Shown one piece after another: positions 15,061 to 22,930 of a stretch of DNA of 23,257 nucleotides. The first letter of the stretch is position 1. Every line of letters starts with the position of its first letter. The notes under the pieces were generated by a model. That model saw nothing but the letters and a program-made list of their open reading frames with translations, searched no databases and was not told where the DNA came from. A program made the translations under genes and the position numbers. Location of the stretch: positions 1 to 23,257 of the forward strand of contig PPDG01000069.1 of assembly GCA_002899795.1 (NCBI GenBank), given 5' to 3'. Source of the stretch: Desulfobacteraceae bacterium (GTDB lineage Bacteria; Desulfobacterota; Syntrophobacteria; BM002).

Positions 15061-15114
15061 CTAAATGCCTAAAATGTCTAAAGTGCCTAAAGTGATCTAA
15101 AATGTCTAAAATAC
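15061..15114. repeat. 9-bp-period CTAAARTG array
   Basis: Six words beginning CTAAA follow one another at 8-10-base steps (CTAAATGC, CTAAAATGT, CTAAAGTGC, CTAAAGTGAT, CTAAAATGT, CTAAAATAC). This is the same word family as at 8778-8813. Confidence 0.7.
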
Positions 15115-15121
15115 AATAAAA

Positions 15122-15368
15122 TCTCAAATCCCAAGCACCAAATTACAAATAAATCTCAAATTCCAATAATCAATGACCCAAACATATTTGGGATTCTCTT
15201 TTTTTAAGATGATAGGGAGGTTTGGAATTTTGAAACTGGGGACCCGCCTGCAGGGTGGGGAGTCCAAGCGAAGCGCGGACAATTTCGGTCATTGTTATTT
15301 GCCCTTCGACTAGGCTCAGGGTGGTGAGCTTGTCGAACCATTTGTTATTTGGGTTTTGTGATTTGTAA
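15122..15368. repeat. Inverted 7-bp CAAA arrays with nested palindromes
   Basis: The gap 15043-15536 has no gene. Left arm: 7-mers TCTCAAA, TCCCAAG, CACCAAA, TTACAAA (15122-15149), then TTCCAAT, AATCAAT, GACCCAA (15161-15181). Right arm: TTTGTTA, TTTGGGT, TTTGTGA, TTTGTAA (15341-15368); GGTCATTGTTATTTG (15287-15301) also pairs with the left-arm end. Between the arms are small palindromes, including GTCC...GGAC at 15262-15280. C-T-rich words of a similar kind continue to about 15430. Confidence 0.75.
15302..15340. repeat. REP-like palindrome flanked by 10-bp direct repeats
   Basis: Arms TTCGAC (15305-15310) and GTCGAA (15332-15337), with inner GCTCA and TGAGC, form an imperfect hairpin of a type widely seen as a dispersed REP-like repeat in environmental bacteria. 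It splits the right arm of the surrounding array. The exact 10-mer TTGTTATTTG lies immediately on both sides (15292-15301 and 15342-15351). Confidence 0.7.
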
Positions 15369-15539
15369 TTTCCATGCTTCAATCTGCAATCTAAAATTCC
15401 TAAATCCCTCAATCCTTTCATTCCTGAATTCCCAAAAGCGCCTATACCCTTGTGTGCCAGCACATAATTTAGTAAGCTTAAATTATTATCTTAGCCTGCC
15501 CCATCAACTCGATGCATCACCCGCGCGAAAGGAGGAATG

Positions 15540-16904
15540 ATGTCGTTTTTTGCCCAGAAACATACTAAGATAACTTCCTTTCATCTCCTGGGACCTCAGC
15601 CCCTGGACATGAAAACCAAGCTCCGCTTTCACTCCAAGTGGAAGAAGGCCGTACTGGTGGTTCCTTTGCTTGTCACTGAATTCACGGATGAGGAAAACCT
15701 CCCGGTGTTCAAGAACATTGTCAAGCATCTTAGGGAGGTGAAATACCTCTCCCACATTATCTTTGGCCTGGACGGAGCCAACGTTGATGAGGCCAATATG
15801 CTGGCGGATATCTTGAAGTCATACGGTCTGAAAAACTTTCTCATACAGCACAACAATGGTCCTGGTTTCTCTTCCATTTATGAGAAACTATCACAGGCAG
15901 GTTTTGCAATCGACGAGCCGGGCAAGGGCAGGAATATGTTTCTCTCCTTCGGCATTGCCTTGGCTTTGGGCGCCCAGTGTATAGGAGTGGTTGACGCTGA
16001 CATCAGGACGTTTGATCGCAAATTGATTGACCGGCTTTTCTACCCGGTCGTGGTGTTGAACTACCAGTTTTCGAAGGCGTTCTATGCCAGACTCAGAGAC
16101 GATCAGCTTTACGGCCGCGCCAAAAGGTTGCTGCTAGATCCTCTCCTTATTGCGCTCAAGAGAAAATTCACCGACACTCAGGAGGACAAGGTCCTCAGGA
16201 TCGTGGAGTTTCTCCTCAATTTCCACTATCAGTTGTCCGGGGAGGTGGCCTTTGAAAACAGTTTGCTGAGGCGGATGCACTTCGCCACCAACTGGGGCGT
16301 GGAAATCTTTACACTCATTGAGGTCTATCGCAAGGCCAACGCCATTGCCCAAGTGGAGGTTCTCGAGGGCCCTTATGATCACAAACACCAACCCCTATCG
16401 GTAGCGGATGATAGTCGCGGAATCCACAAGATGGGAGTTGATATCGTCAGTACCCTTCTAAACGCGCTCGTTATTGAAGAGGGGTTAGAGATTTCCGATC
16501 ATTTCGTTCGGGATCTCACCCTCACTTACTTGGATGTGGCTGATCAACTCATCAAGATGTATGCAGACAATGCCGCCTTTTCAGGATTGAAATATGATCG
16601 CAACGAAGAAGAGCGTGCGGTGCGCACTGTTTTCAAGGACGCCATTCTTTTGGCCGGAGATCTCCTGATCTCGCCCTACCGGCTGACTGAACGCTTTCTA
16701 AGCTTCGTCACAGCGAACGAAGAGTTCAAGCCTTTCATAGAAAGCGGGCTTGCCCAAGCCATCGGTGAAACTGGAGTGAAGCTGAGGGGTCAACTCTATG
16801 AAACTCCCCATACTGTTTCATGGGATAGGGTCAACATGAGGTTGCCCCAAATAATGTACGAGCTCATCGACATTATTGAGCAGGAAAAGATGAAGTATCA
16901 GTGA
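15540..16904 (+). CDS. gpgS: Glucosyl-3-phosphoglycerate synthase-like GT81 glycosyltransferase
   Basis: GpgS transfers glucose from an NDP-glucose to 3-phosphoglycerate, the first step to glucosylglycerate-type compatible solutes. The 454-residue protein shows the GT81 features in order: an N-terminal GT-A fold with PLLVTEF; GKG (128-130) of the GKGRNMFLSFG motif; the metal-binding VDADIRTFD (Asp152, Asp154); FYARLRDDQLYGRAKRLL; YQLSGEVAFENSLL; NWGVEIFTLIEVYR; and YDHKHQPLS. The extra C-terminal region of about 130 residues is mostly helical. An AAAGGAGG ends at 15535, so ATG 15540 (four-base spacing) is preferred over ATG 15537. It is separated from the upstream GT4 operon by 497 bp of repeats and converges on ntrX with a 20-bp gap. 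A related family, mannosyl-phosphoglycerate synthase, is less likely. Confidence 0.8.
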   Translation: MSFFAQKHTKITSFHLLGPQPLDMKTKLRFHSKWKKAVLVVPLLVTEFTDEENLPVFKNIVKHLREVKYLSHIIFGLDGANVDEANMLADILKSYGLKNFLIQHNNGPGFSSIYEKLSQAGFAIDEPGKGRNMFLSFGIALALGAQCIGVVDADIRTFDRKLIDRLFYPVVVLNYQFSKAFYARLRDDQLYGRAKRLLLDPLLIALKRKFTDTQEDKVLRIVEFLLNFHYQLSGEVAFENSLLRRMHFATNWGVEIFTLIEVYRKANAIAQVEVLEGPYDHKHQPLSVADDSRGIHKMGVDIVSTLLNALVIEEGLEISDHFVRDLTLTYLDVADQLIKMYADNAAFSGLKYDRNEEERAVRTVFKDAILLAGDLLISPYRLTERFLSFVTANEEFKPFIESGLAQAIGETGVKLRGQLYETPHTVSWDRVNMRLPQIMYELIDIIEQEKMKYQ

Positions 16905-16924
16905 GTGCAGATTCTGGCGAGTAA

Positions 16925-18295
16925 TCACTGTTTGGATTTTTCTTGTTCCACCCCGTAGGCTTTGAGCTTGCGGTGCAAGTGGCTCCTCTCGATACCGATG
17001 GCCCCCGCAGTCTTTGAGATGTTCCACTTATGCTCCTCTAGTCTTTTTCGCAAGTACTCTTTTTCGAATTGAATTTTGGCCGTCTTAAAGTTGGGCTGAT
17101 CCAAGGCGTTACTGGTGCTGACCTGCTCAAAACACTGGTGGAAAGAGGCAGGGATGTGGTGTGGTTCTATGACCTCTTCTGGCACCAAGATTACCAGACG
17201 CTCTATGAAATTCTTCAGCTCTCTGACGTTGCCAGGCCATGGATATTTCTGCAAGACGGGTAAGACATCATCGCCGATTCGTTTATTGGTCAAACTGCCT
17301 TCTTGAGCAAATTCCTCCAAAAAATCTTCAACCAGCAATGGGATGTCCTCCGCACGATCTCTCAGTGGGGGTACCTGGACGGGGATGACGTTCAAGCGAT
17401 AGTAAAGATCCTCCCGAAACCATCCTTCGCCGATCTCCCGCTTCAGATCTTTGTTGGTGGCAGCTATGATTCGAACATCCACCTGGATGATCTTGCTGCC
17501 CCCCACACGCTCGAAGCGTTGCTCTTCAAGAATTCGCAAGATTTTCGCTTGAGTTTTCAGGCTCATGTCGCCAATTTCGTCCAGAAAAAGGGTGCCATGA
17601 TTGGCCAAATCAAAGCGTCCCCGCCGCCGCTCATTGGCGCCGGTGAAAGCACCTCGCTCGTGTCCAAAGAGTTCGCTTTCAATAAGATCCTCAGGGATTG
17701 CAGCGCAGTTGACCTCGACCAAAGGACGCGTATTCCTAGGGCTGAGATGATGGATGGCCCTCGCCACCAGCTCTTTTCCGGTGCCGTTCTCACCTGTTAT
17801 CAACACGGTGGCCTGAGTCGGAGCTACGCGTTCGATTGTTTCTTGAAGTTGAAGGATAATGGCAGTATTCCCGGTGATTTTGTTCGGGATTCTCGCCTTT
17901 TGGCGCAAAATGATGTTGTCATCGCTGAGTTGGCGGAAATTTAAGGCATTCTGAATGGTGACCAGGGTTCTTTCCAAGGAAAGGGGCTTTTCGATAAAAT
18001 CGTAGGCCCCGAGCTTGGTAGCGGTTACCGCTGTCTCAATGCTACCGTGACCAGATATCATGATAACCTGGAGCCCCGGGTGGAGGCCGCGCATACGCTT
18101 GAGTGTCTCTATGCCATCGATTCCTGGCATCCAAATGTCTAGGAGAATCAAATCCGGCATCTCCTCTTCTATGGTTTTCAGTGCTTCATTGCCATCACTT
18201 GCACAAATGACCTTGTAGCCCTCATCTTCCAAGACCCCTTCCAGGGAAGTACGGATGCTCGGCTCGTCATCCACAATCATGATTGTCTTCGTCAT
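16925..18295 (-). CDS. ntrX: Sigma-54-dependent response regulator, NtrX type
   Basis: The 456-residue NtrC-family activator has three domains. The receiver (1-120) has Asp9/Asp10, phosphoacceptor Asp53, Ser81 and Lys103. The AAA+ domain (about 138-370) has Walker A GENGTGKE (168-175), the sigma-54 contact loop GAFTGA (215-220), Walker B LFLDE and an arginine-rich sensor region. The C-terminal Fis-type helix-turn-helix ends in IERSHLHRKLKAYG, a form typical of NtrX. It should activate transcription by sigma-54 RNA polymerase after phosphorylation by NtrY. The gene lies 144 bp downstream of ntrY on the same strand with a weak ribosome site, and that gap holds a repeat array that may affect read-through. 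The stop is TGA. Confidence 0.93.
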   Translation of the reverse strand: MTKTIMIVDDEPSIRTSLEGVLEDEGYKVICASDGNEALKTIEEEMPDLILLDIWMPGIDGIETLKRMRGLHPGLQVIMISGHGSIETAVTATKLGAYDFIEKPLSLERTLVTIQNALNFRQLSDDNIILRQKARIPNKITGNTAIILQLQETIERVAPTQATVLITGENGTGKELVARAIHHLSPRNTRPLVEVNCAAIPEDLIESELFGHERGAFTGANERRRGRFDLANHGTLFLDEIGDMSLKTQAKILRILEEQRFERVGGSKIIQVDVRIIAATNKDLKREIGEGWFREDLYYRLNVIPVQVPPLRDRAEDIPLLVEDFLEEFAQEGSLTNKRIGDDVLPVLQKYPWPGNVRELKNFIERLVILVPEEVIEPHHIPASFHQCFEQVSTSNALDQPNFKTAKIQFEKEYLRKRLEEHKWNISKTAGAIGIERSHLHRKLKAYGVEQEKSKQ

Positions 18296-18314
18296 TGTTC
18301 CACTTTCTCGTCGC

Positions 18315-18433
18315 TAGATGCCTGTTGCTTGATGCTTGGTGCCAGATAGCAATATGATTTGATCGACATGTTCGCTAATAAAAGTTGCTATCTGATATTT
18401 CCGATATCCAGTATCTATTGCGCCCGCAGGGCG
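18315..18433. repeat. 7-bp TTGATGC arrays with inverted arm, between ntrY and ntrX
   Basis: 7-mers TAGATGC, CTGTTGC, TTGATGC, TTGGTGC and CAGATAG fill 18315-18349. A perfect 10-bp inverted repeat links CAGATAGCAA (18343-18352) with TTGCTATCTG (18385-18394), and degenerate TAT-rich words continue to 18420. A small CGCCC-GCA-GGGCG hairpin follows at 18421-18433. No gene is present between 18296 and 18439. Confidence 0.7.
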
Positions 18434-18439
18434 TTGAAA

Positions 18440-20704
18440 TCAAGCAAGTTCCGTCATAGATCTCCGGGATTTGCGGCTGCCGCCGGGCAATTCAACGACG
18501 ATGGTTGTTCCGCGCGGTTGATTGTCGCGAACACGGATGAAACCGTGATGGTCTGCGATGATATTGCTTACTATGGCCAGACCGAGTCCAGAGCCCTTCT
18601 CTTTGGTAGAAAAATAGGGTTCAAACATCCCTATCTTATCTTTGCCAGGGATGCCCGGGCCGTTGTCTGAGACCTCGAGACGGGCAATTTTCAGAATCTC
18701 ATCGAAGGAGAGGTTAACGCTGATTTCGCCGTTGCCATCCACGGCAGTCACGGCGTTATCTAGTAGATTAATCATAACCCTTTTCATTTGCTCGCGGTCC
18801 AGATCCAGTAAGGGAAGGGGATTCTGTTGTTCGAAAACAAAGCTTGTTGCAGGATGACTCTCGCGAAAGAGTGATATGGTCTCCTCAACGATCTCTGGTA
18901 AGTCGTTTGGCGAAAGGCTAGCAGCCGGCATTCTGGCGAAGTTGGAAAATTCGTTGACCAACAACTTCAGCTCATCCACCTGATTAATAATAGTACGGGT
19001 GCACTCCTCAAAGACCTTGCCGTCCTCGGCAAACCTTCGAAGATATTTCCTCCGCAACCTTTGGGCTGAAAGTTGAATGGGAGTCAGAGGATTTTTAATT
19101 TCATGGGCGATACGTCTTGCTACCTCCCGCCATGCTGCCATTCGTTGTGCCTTCTCCAGTTCGGTGAGGTCATCGAACACCACGACGATACCCACGTACT
19201 GTCCCTCCTCATCGCGGAGGATTGAGACGGTAACCAGAAGGGTCATGAGGCGGTTACCCACCAAAGAGCTAACCTGTCTTTGCATGGTGGGCTGCTTGGT
19301 TATCTGGTGCATTTCAGTGAATTTGCCGGCTATCTCCATGTGGTTCGCTTGGAGCACCTCAGAGTAGTGACGATGCAGTACATCTTCGGCCTGGAGGCCA
19401 AACATGGACTCCGCGGATTTGTTGATAGTTCGTAGGTGTCCCTCGCCATCAACCGAGACCACACCCGCGGCCACATTGCCGAGAACGATTTCCATGTACC
19501 TGCGTCTTCTCTCATTCTCCTCGCTGGTGAGCTTTAGTTCCAAGTTGGTTTCTTTGAGGGCTGCCTGGCTGGCCTGGAGATCGACAGTCATTCTGTTAAA
19601 GGAATTGACCAAGGTGCCGATCTCATCGTCAGAATCCTGGTCAACGTGAACGTCCAGGTCGCCATCGGCAATACGTCTGGCACCCTCAGCCAGTTCTTGA
19701 ATAGGCACGGTAATGCTCTTGGCCAGATAAAAGCCGAACCAAGAGGCACAGAAGAGAATCAGCAAGGTCACAATGGAGAGCATGATCAGGTGACTGATCT
19801 TAATAGGTTTCTTCAGCATCTTCATCTGCTGGTAGTTTTCAAATCCCCGAGTGATTTCAGCCATACTGGTCATGAGATCTTGCGGCAATAATTGGCCAAC
19901 AATCAAAAGGCCAGCCATTTGTTTGCTGTCGGTTGGGGTGTAAACAGGAGTCAGGGTCCAGATCAGATCACCTGCGGTTGAGGGGGTGATGTGGTGCAGG
20001 GCTTGGCGATTGGTGGCTACCTGCTGAATCACATCCCGCATGGGCTGGTCCAGAACGACGGGCGGTGAATCGGTTTGGGGGTCCTGTGTCAAAAGTTTGA
20101 GATTATGGGAATAAATGGCGATATTGTGAAGGCTATGTTCGCTACGTGCCTCCCGGATGAGCTTCAGTAATTGCTGGCGCTTTTTTTTGTCTAGTAAGTC
20201 TCGTTTGGAAACGGACTTACCTAACTGGTTGCTGACGGTAAAACCTGAGTTGATGGCCTTTTGGTAGAAGGATTTTCCCAATTCTAGTGACGTTTTCAGA
20301 GACTGCTCCACCTGTATGTTATACCAGTATTCCATGCTGGTGGAGATGAACTGACTGGCCAAGCCAAAAAGAATGATGGTTGGAAACAAAGACAAGGTGA
20401 AAAAGGTGATCACCAGTTTGGTGCGAAGTCGGTGTCCAAATATGTTGCGTTTGCGCTCGAAGATGAGTTTGACCACATTGCGCGTAACCAGATAAACAAG
20501 GAGCAGCAAGAGGATGACATTAATGTTCATCAAAGCAAAAATTATGACGTTGCTGCCCATGGGGAGTTTGCTGCCAAACTGGAGGAAGTGACTCTCAAGG
20601 TAGGTAAGGAGAACTATCAGTCCCAGAGAGACGATAATGATGTTTCGCTCTCGCCTCCGGCGACTCTGTTCCCTGGTGCGATCTGGTTTTTGCGGAGAAA
20701 TCAT
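18440..20704 (-). CDS. ntrY: Membrane sensor histidine kinase, NtrY type
   Basis: The 754-residue protein has the NtrY layout. Three hydrophobic segments lie near the N-terminus (about 21-38, 52-74, 97-120), followed by an extracytoplasmic region to about 302 and a fourth membrane helix (304-327). Then come HAMP (328-385), a PAS domain (about 402-515), the dimerisation/phosphoacceptor helix RIAHEIKNPLTP with His534, and the catalytic domain with the N box NLLDNAVTAV (Asn650), DNGPGIP (680-686) and GSGLGLA (704-710). It autophosphorylates His534 and passes the phosphate to NtrX Asp53. The family is linked to nitrogen and redox signals, but the ligand is unknown. AGGA precedes the ATG; DUF4390 ends only 26 bp upstream, so the genes are probably co-transcribed. 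Confidence 0.94.
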   Translation of the reverse strand: MISPQKPDRTREQSRRRRERNIIIVSLGLIVLLTYLESHFLQFGSKLPMGSNVIIFALMNINVILLLLLVYLVTRNVVKLIFERKRNIFGHRLRTKLVITFFTLSLFPTIILFGLASQFISTSMEYWYNIQVEQSLKTSLELGKSFYQKAINSGFTVSNQLGKSVSKRDLLDKKKRQQLLKLIREARSEHSLHNIAIYSHNLKLLTQDPQTDSPPVVLDQPMRDVIQQVATNRQALHHITPSTAGDLIWTLTPVYTPTDSKQMAGLLIVGQLLPQDLMTSMAEITRGFENYQQMKMLKKPIKISHLIMLSIVTLLILFCASWFGFYLAKSITVPIQELAEGARRIADGDLDVHVDQDSDDEIGTLVNSFNRMTVDLQASQAALKETNLELKLTSEENERRRRYMEIVLGNVAAGVVSVDGEGHLRTINKSAESMFGLQAEDVLHRHYSEVLQANHMEIAGKFTEMHQITKQPTMQRQVSSLVGNRLMTLLVTVSILRDEEGQYVGIVVVFDDLTELEKAQRMAAWREVARRIAHEIKNPLTPIQLSAQRLRRKYLRRFAEDGKVFEECTRTIINQVDELKLLVNEFSNFARMPAASLSPNDLPEIVEETISLFRESHPATSFVFEQQNPLPLLDLDREQMKRVMINLLDNAVTAVDGNGEISVNLSFDEILKIARLEVSDNGPGIPGKDKIGMFEPYFSTKEKGSGLGLAIVSNIIADHHGFIRVRDNQPRGTTIVVELPGGSRKSRRSMTELA

Positions 20705-20730
20705 GGTTTCCTAAATTATAAAAACCTTGC

Positions 20731-21309
20731 TCAGTAAATAAAGTCAACAGTGTACCAATCGGTTTCAAAATCCCACAGTGATACGAAGAATAATACATAG
20801 TGGAGATAAAGGGGCAGACGAACCTTTTCCAACTCGGCCTTAACACGCAATTGATACTTACCCCTTGCTTGAAGTTCCTTCAAGGGTACAACCCTGATGT
20901 TCCTGATTTCTGCCATGGCCTTCTTGGCTGTTTCAAAGTCTTTGACTACAAGCTCAGTGTCGCCCTCTTCCTAACGCATGACCCGAAATTCGTTTTTCAA
21001 ACTGTCATATTTGATGGTGTGCTCTAAGGTGATGGAGGCGATGGAAGCGTCAAGCCAGACCGCCCGGGTTCTGTAAAGTTTGATAACGATAGTAAAGGTT
21101 GTGGGAATGCCGTTGAGTATCGCTTCTTCCATCTCTCGGGTAAAACAGCCCTGTATGTCAAAAAATACAAGAAGGTCCTCCTGGGTGTTGGTAACAATGA
21201 TGTCTGAGAGTGTGGCCTCTGCAGCCTGAAGCGGGGAAGGGAACGAGAGTAGGAAGCAGAAAAGCAGTAGTAGGGTAAACGGCTCTAGATGGCGCCGGAA
21301 TGTGGACAT
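20731..21309 (-). pseudogene. DUF4390 exported protein interrupted by one in-frame TAG
   Basis: Two segments on the same strand and in the same frame together make one DUF4390 protein. The first (21309-20971) encodes 112 residues: a signal peptide (about 1-30, ending near LQAAEA), then VTNTQEDLLVFFDIQGCF, GIPTTFTIVIKLYR and IKYDSLKNEFRVMR. It stops at TAG (20973-20971). Without a frame change, the sequence continues EEGDTELVVKDFETAKKAM, then LPLYLHYVLFFVSLWDFETDW, and ends at TGA (20731). Read through, the product is 192 codons, the family's usual length of roughly 200. There is no frameshift and the downstream half is not degraded. A nonsense mutation, a base-call error or TAG read-through would all explain it; TAG ends at least five other genes here, which weighs against general TAG recoding. 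Confidence 0.85.
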
Positions 21310-21569
21310 TGCAAGCCAGTTCTATGCCCGCAGACAAAGAAGGTTAGAATTGGCCTAGGCGGAGTGTCCCTATCCCAGATTACAGCCTGAGACATCTTAT
21401 TCTATCACGATGGTTGCCACTTCGCAGATTCAGGCCAAACGCACCACGGGAAATTCCATTTGAACTTCCCCAGGTCTCTCCGAGCAGTTTCTACGTTTTA
21501 ATCAATTAACCTGGAATGCTATCCGAAAGACGCATAAAATGCAAGGGGTTTCGGGTAGGTAGGGGCAGC

Positions 21570-22499
21570 TTAGACCGTGGCTGGTTGAGGAAAAGCGAAG
21601 GTTGGGACCAAGATGTGACGGGCTTCGCAAGCATGTTCGTCGGAAAACTTAACCATTTTCCAGCATTTTTTTCTCTTACGTAATTCAGTGAGAAAAATGT
21701 GGTTTAGTGTGTGTCCTGATTTGTTAATAACAAAGTGTCCGATAATAGGCATGCCCATCAAGTGGAGGTCACCAATCAGGTCAAGTATTTTGTGGCGGAC
21801 AAATTCGTCTTCATAACGGAGACCGTCGGTGTTGAGCACACGAAAATCGTCGAGCACAATAGCGTTGTGTAAAGAACCCCCCTGAGCGAAGCCATTATTC
21901 TTTAAGGTCTCAACGTCCTTCAGGAAACCGAAGGTGCGAGCGCGGCTAATTTCCTTCATAAAACCGGGGCCACAAAAGCGCAGGACATACGTTTGTTTGG
22001 AAAGCAGAGGATGATCAAAATCGATGACATAGGTTATTTTCAACTCGCGGCAAGGATAGACGCTGATATTTTTGTCTCCGCTTTTGAGGGTGAAAGGTTT
22101 TTTGATTAAGAAGAACTTTTTAACTTCGTCTTGTAGCTTAATACCAACGTTTTTCAAGAGGTACATGAAAGGCCCGGCGCTACCGTCCATAATGGGGACT
22201 TCGGGACCGTCCAACTCCACCAAGGCATTGTCTATTCCCATGCCGGCGAAGGCTGACATGAGGTGCTCTACGGTAGAAACGATGTGACCGTTTAAACCAA
22301 CGGTTGTTGCTAACCTGGTGTCCACTACGCTTTCGAGACTAGCGAGTATGTGGGGGGAGCCCACGAGATCACTTCGACAGAAGCGAATGCCACTGTTGGG
22401 CGGCAGTGGCTTGATGGACATTGTGACTTTTTTTCCAGTGTGGAGGCCGATTCCGGTACAACCGATTTCGCCGTGAACAGTACGCTGGTGCAGGGGCAT
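21570..22499 (-). CDS. lpxC: UDP-3-O-acyl-N-acetylglucosamine deacetylase
   Basis: LpxC catalyses the committed, zinc-dependent step of lipid A synthesis in the cytoplasm, so the organism has an LPS-type outer membrane. All key residues are visible in the 309-residue protein: Glu78 and His79 in VEHLMSAFAGMGIDNA, His236 and Asp240 in FVRHKILDLIGDLHL, and the catalytic His263 in KSGHTLNHIF. Numbering is nearly that of the Aquifex enzyme, and the length is standard. A GAGGAG lies eight bases before the ATG. It is separated by 260 bp without a recognisable feature (21310-21569) from the DUF4390 gene on the same strand. The lpxC-DUF4390-ntrYX order is remembered as common in Desulfobacterota. Confidence 0.97.
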   Translation of the reverse strand: MPLHQRTVHGEIGCTGIGLHTGKKVTMSIKPLPPNSGIRFCRSDLVGSPHILASLESVVDTRLATTVGLNGHIVSTVEHLMSAFAGMGIDNALVELDGPEVPIMDGSAGPFMYLLKNVGIKLQDEVKKFFLIKKPFTLKSGDKNISVYPCRELKITYVIDFDHPLLSKQTYVLRFCGPGFMKEISRARTFGFLKDVETLKNNGFAQGGSLHNAIVLDDFRVLNTDGLRYEDEFVRHKILDLIGDLHLMGMPIIGHFVINKSGHTLNHIFLTELRKRKKCWKMVKFSDEHACEARHILVPTFAFPQPATV

Positions 22500-22748
22500 G
22501 AAGAGTTCTCCTCAAAGGTAAAAATAGAGATAGAGCAATAAGCGTGCCGATGGTCGACGGATGGTGCTAGAACAACCGGTCAAAAAACTCCAATGGTGAT
22601 AACTGCTTTAAATCTCTTAAAAATTTTGATAGCAGCTGGTGTATGCCACCACCTCTTTTGTATTCTAAAGCTTCACACAGAACAGAGACCGCTATGTTAG
22701 TGTTGCGGAAAGGATACAGTTCATCCAGGTCGCTATGGGATTTTTGCT

Positions 22749-22777
22749 ACTATATCAATCAAGTCAAGCAAACACAA
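22749..22777 (-). promoter_or_regulatory. Possible sigma-70 promoter of lpxC
   Basis: Read on the minus strand, TTGTGT (22777-22772) and TATAGT (22754-22749) are separated by 17 bp. A transcript starting near 22742 would have a leader of about 240 bases before lpxC. The rest of the gap 22500-22870 shows no gene. Confidence 0.35.
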
Positions 22778-22870
22778 CCATTTTCCCGCCCAATTTTCCA
22801 TTAAAATTCAGAACCTAGCAACTTCTTTCCAGCCCTGAGGGCATACTTGTGTGCCAAGGCTGAATCACAG

Positions 22871-22906
22871 CAAATAAAAAAGGCAGAGCCACAGCTGGCT
22901 CTGCCT
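22871..22906 (-). terminator. Intrinsic terminator upstream of lpxC
   Basis: A perfect 11-bp stem (22881-22891 with 22896-22906) closes a four-base loop. On the minus strand it is followed by TTTTTATTTG (22880-22871). It ends the transcript of the gene at 22931-23257 and separates it from lpxC. Confidence 0.88.
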
Positions 22907-22930
22907 AAAAAGATCTGAAACGTATTGGCA

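Noticed and set aside
15440..15475. CRP/FNR-like operator (TGTG...CACA) upstream of the GpgS-like gene
   Set aside because: The half-sites TGTGT and GCACA are spaced four, not six, bases apart and do not match the consensus well.
17303..17944. 213-codon plus-strand open frame inside ntrX
   Set aside because: It is antisense to the conserved AAA+ domain of ntrX and has no family resemblance or ribosome site.
20716..20970. Separate short gene for the second half of DUF4390 starting at ATG 20916
   Set aside because: The frame is continuous with the first half through the TAG, and the codons between the TAG and this ATG also match the family, so one interrupted gene explains it better.
20971..20973. 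General TAG recoding as an amino acid in this organism
   Set aside because: TAG is the natural stop of nuoD, nuoH, nuoL and two glycosyltransferase genes whose proteins end at family-typical lengths.
21308..21335. GG-N10-GC sigma-54-like promoter just before the DUF4390 gene
   Set aside because: The match is weak and lies only a few bases from the start codon, leaving no room for a transcript leader.
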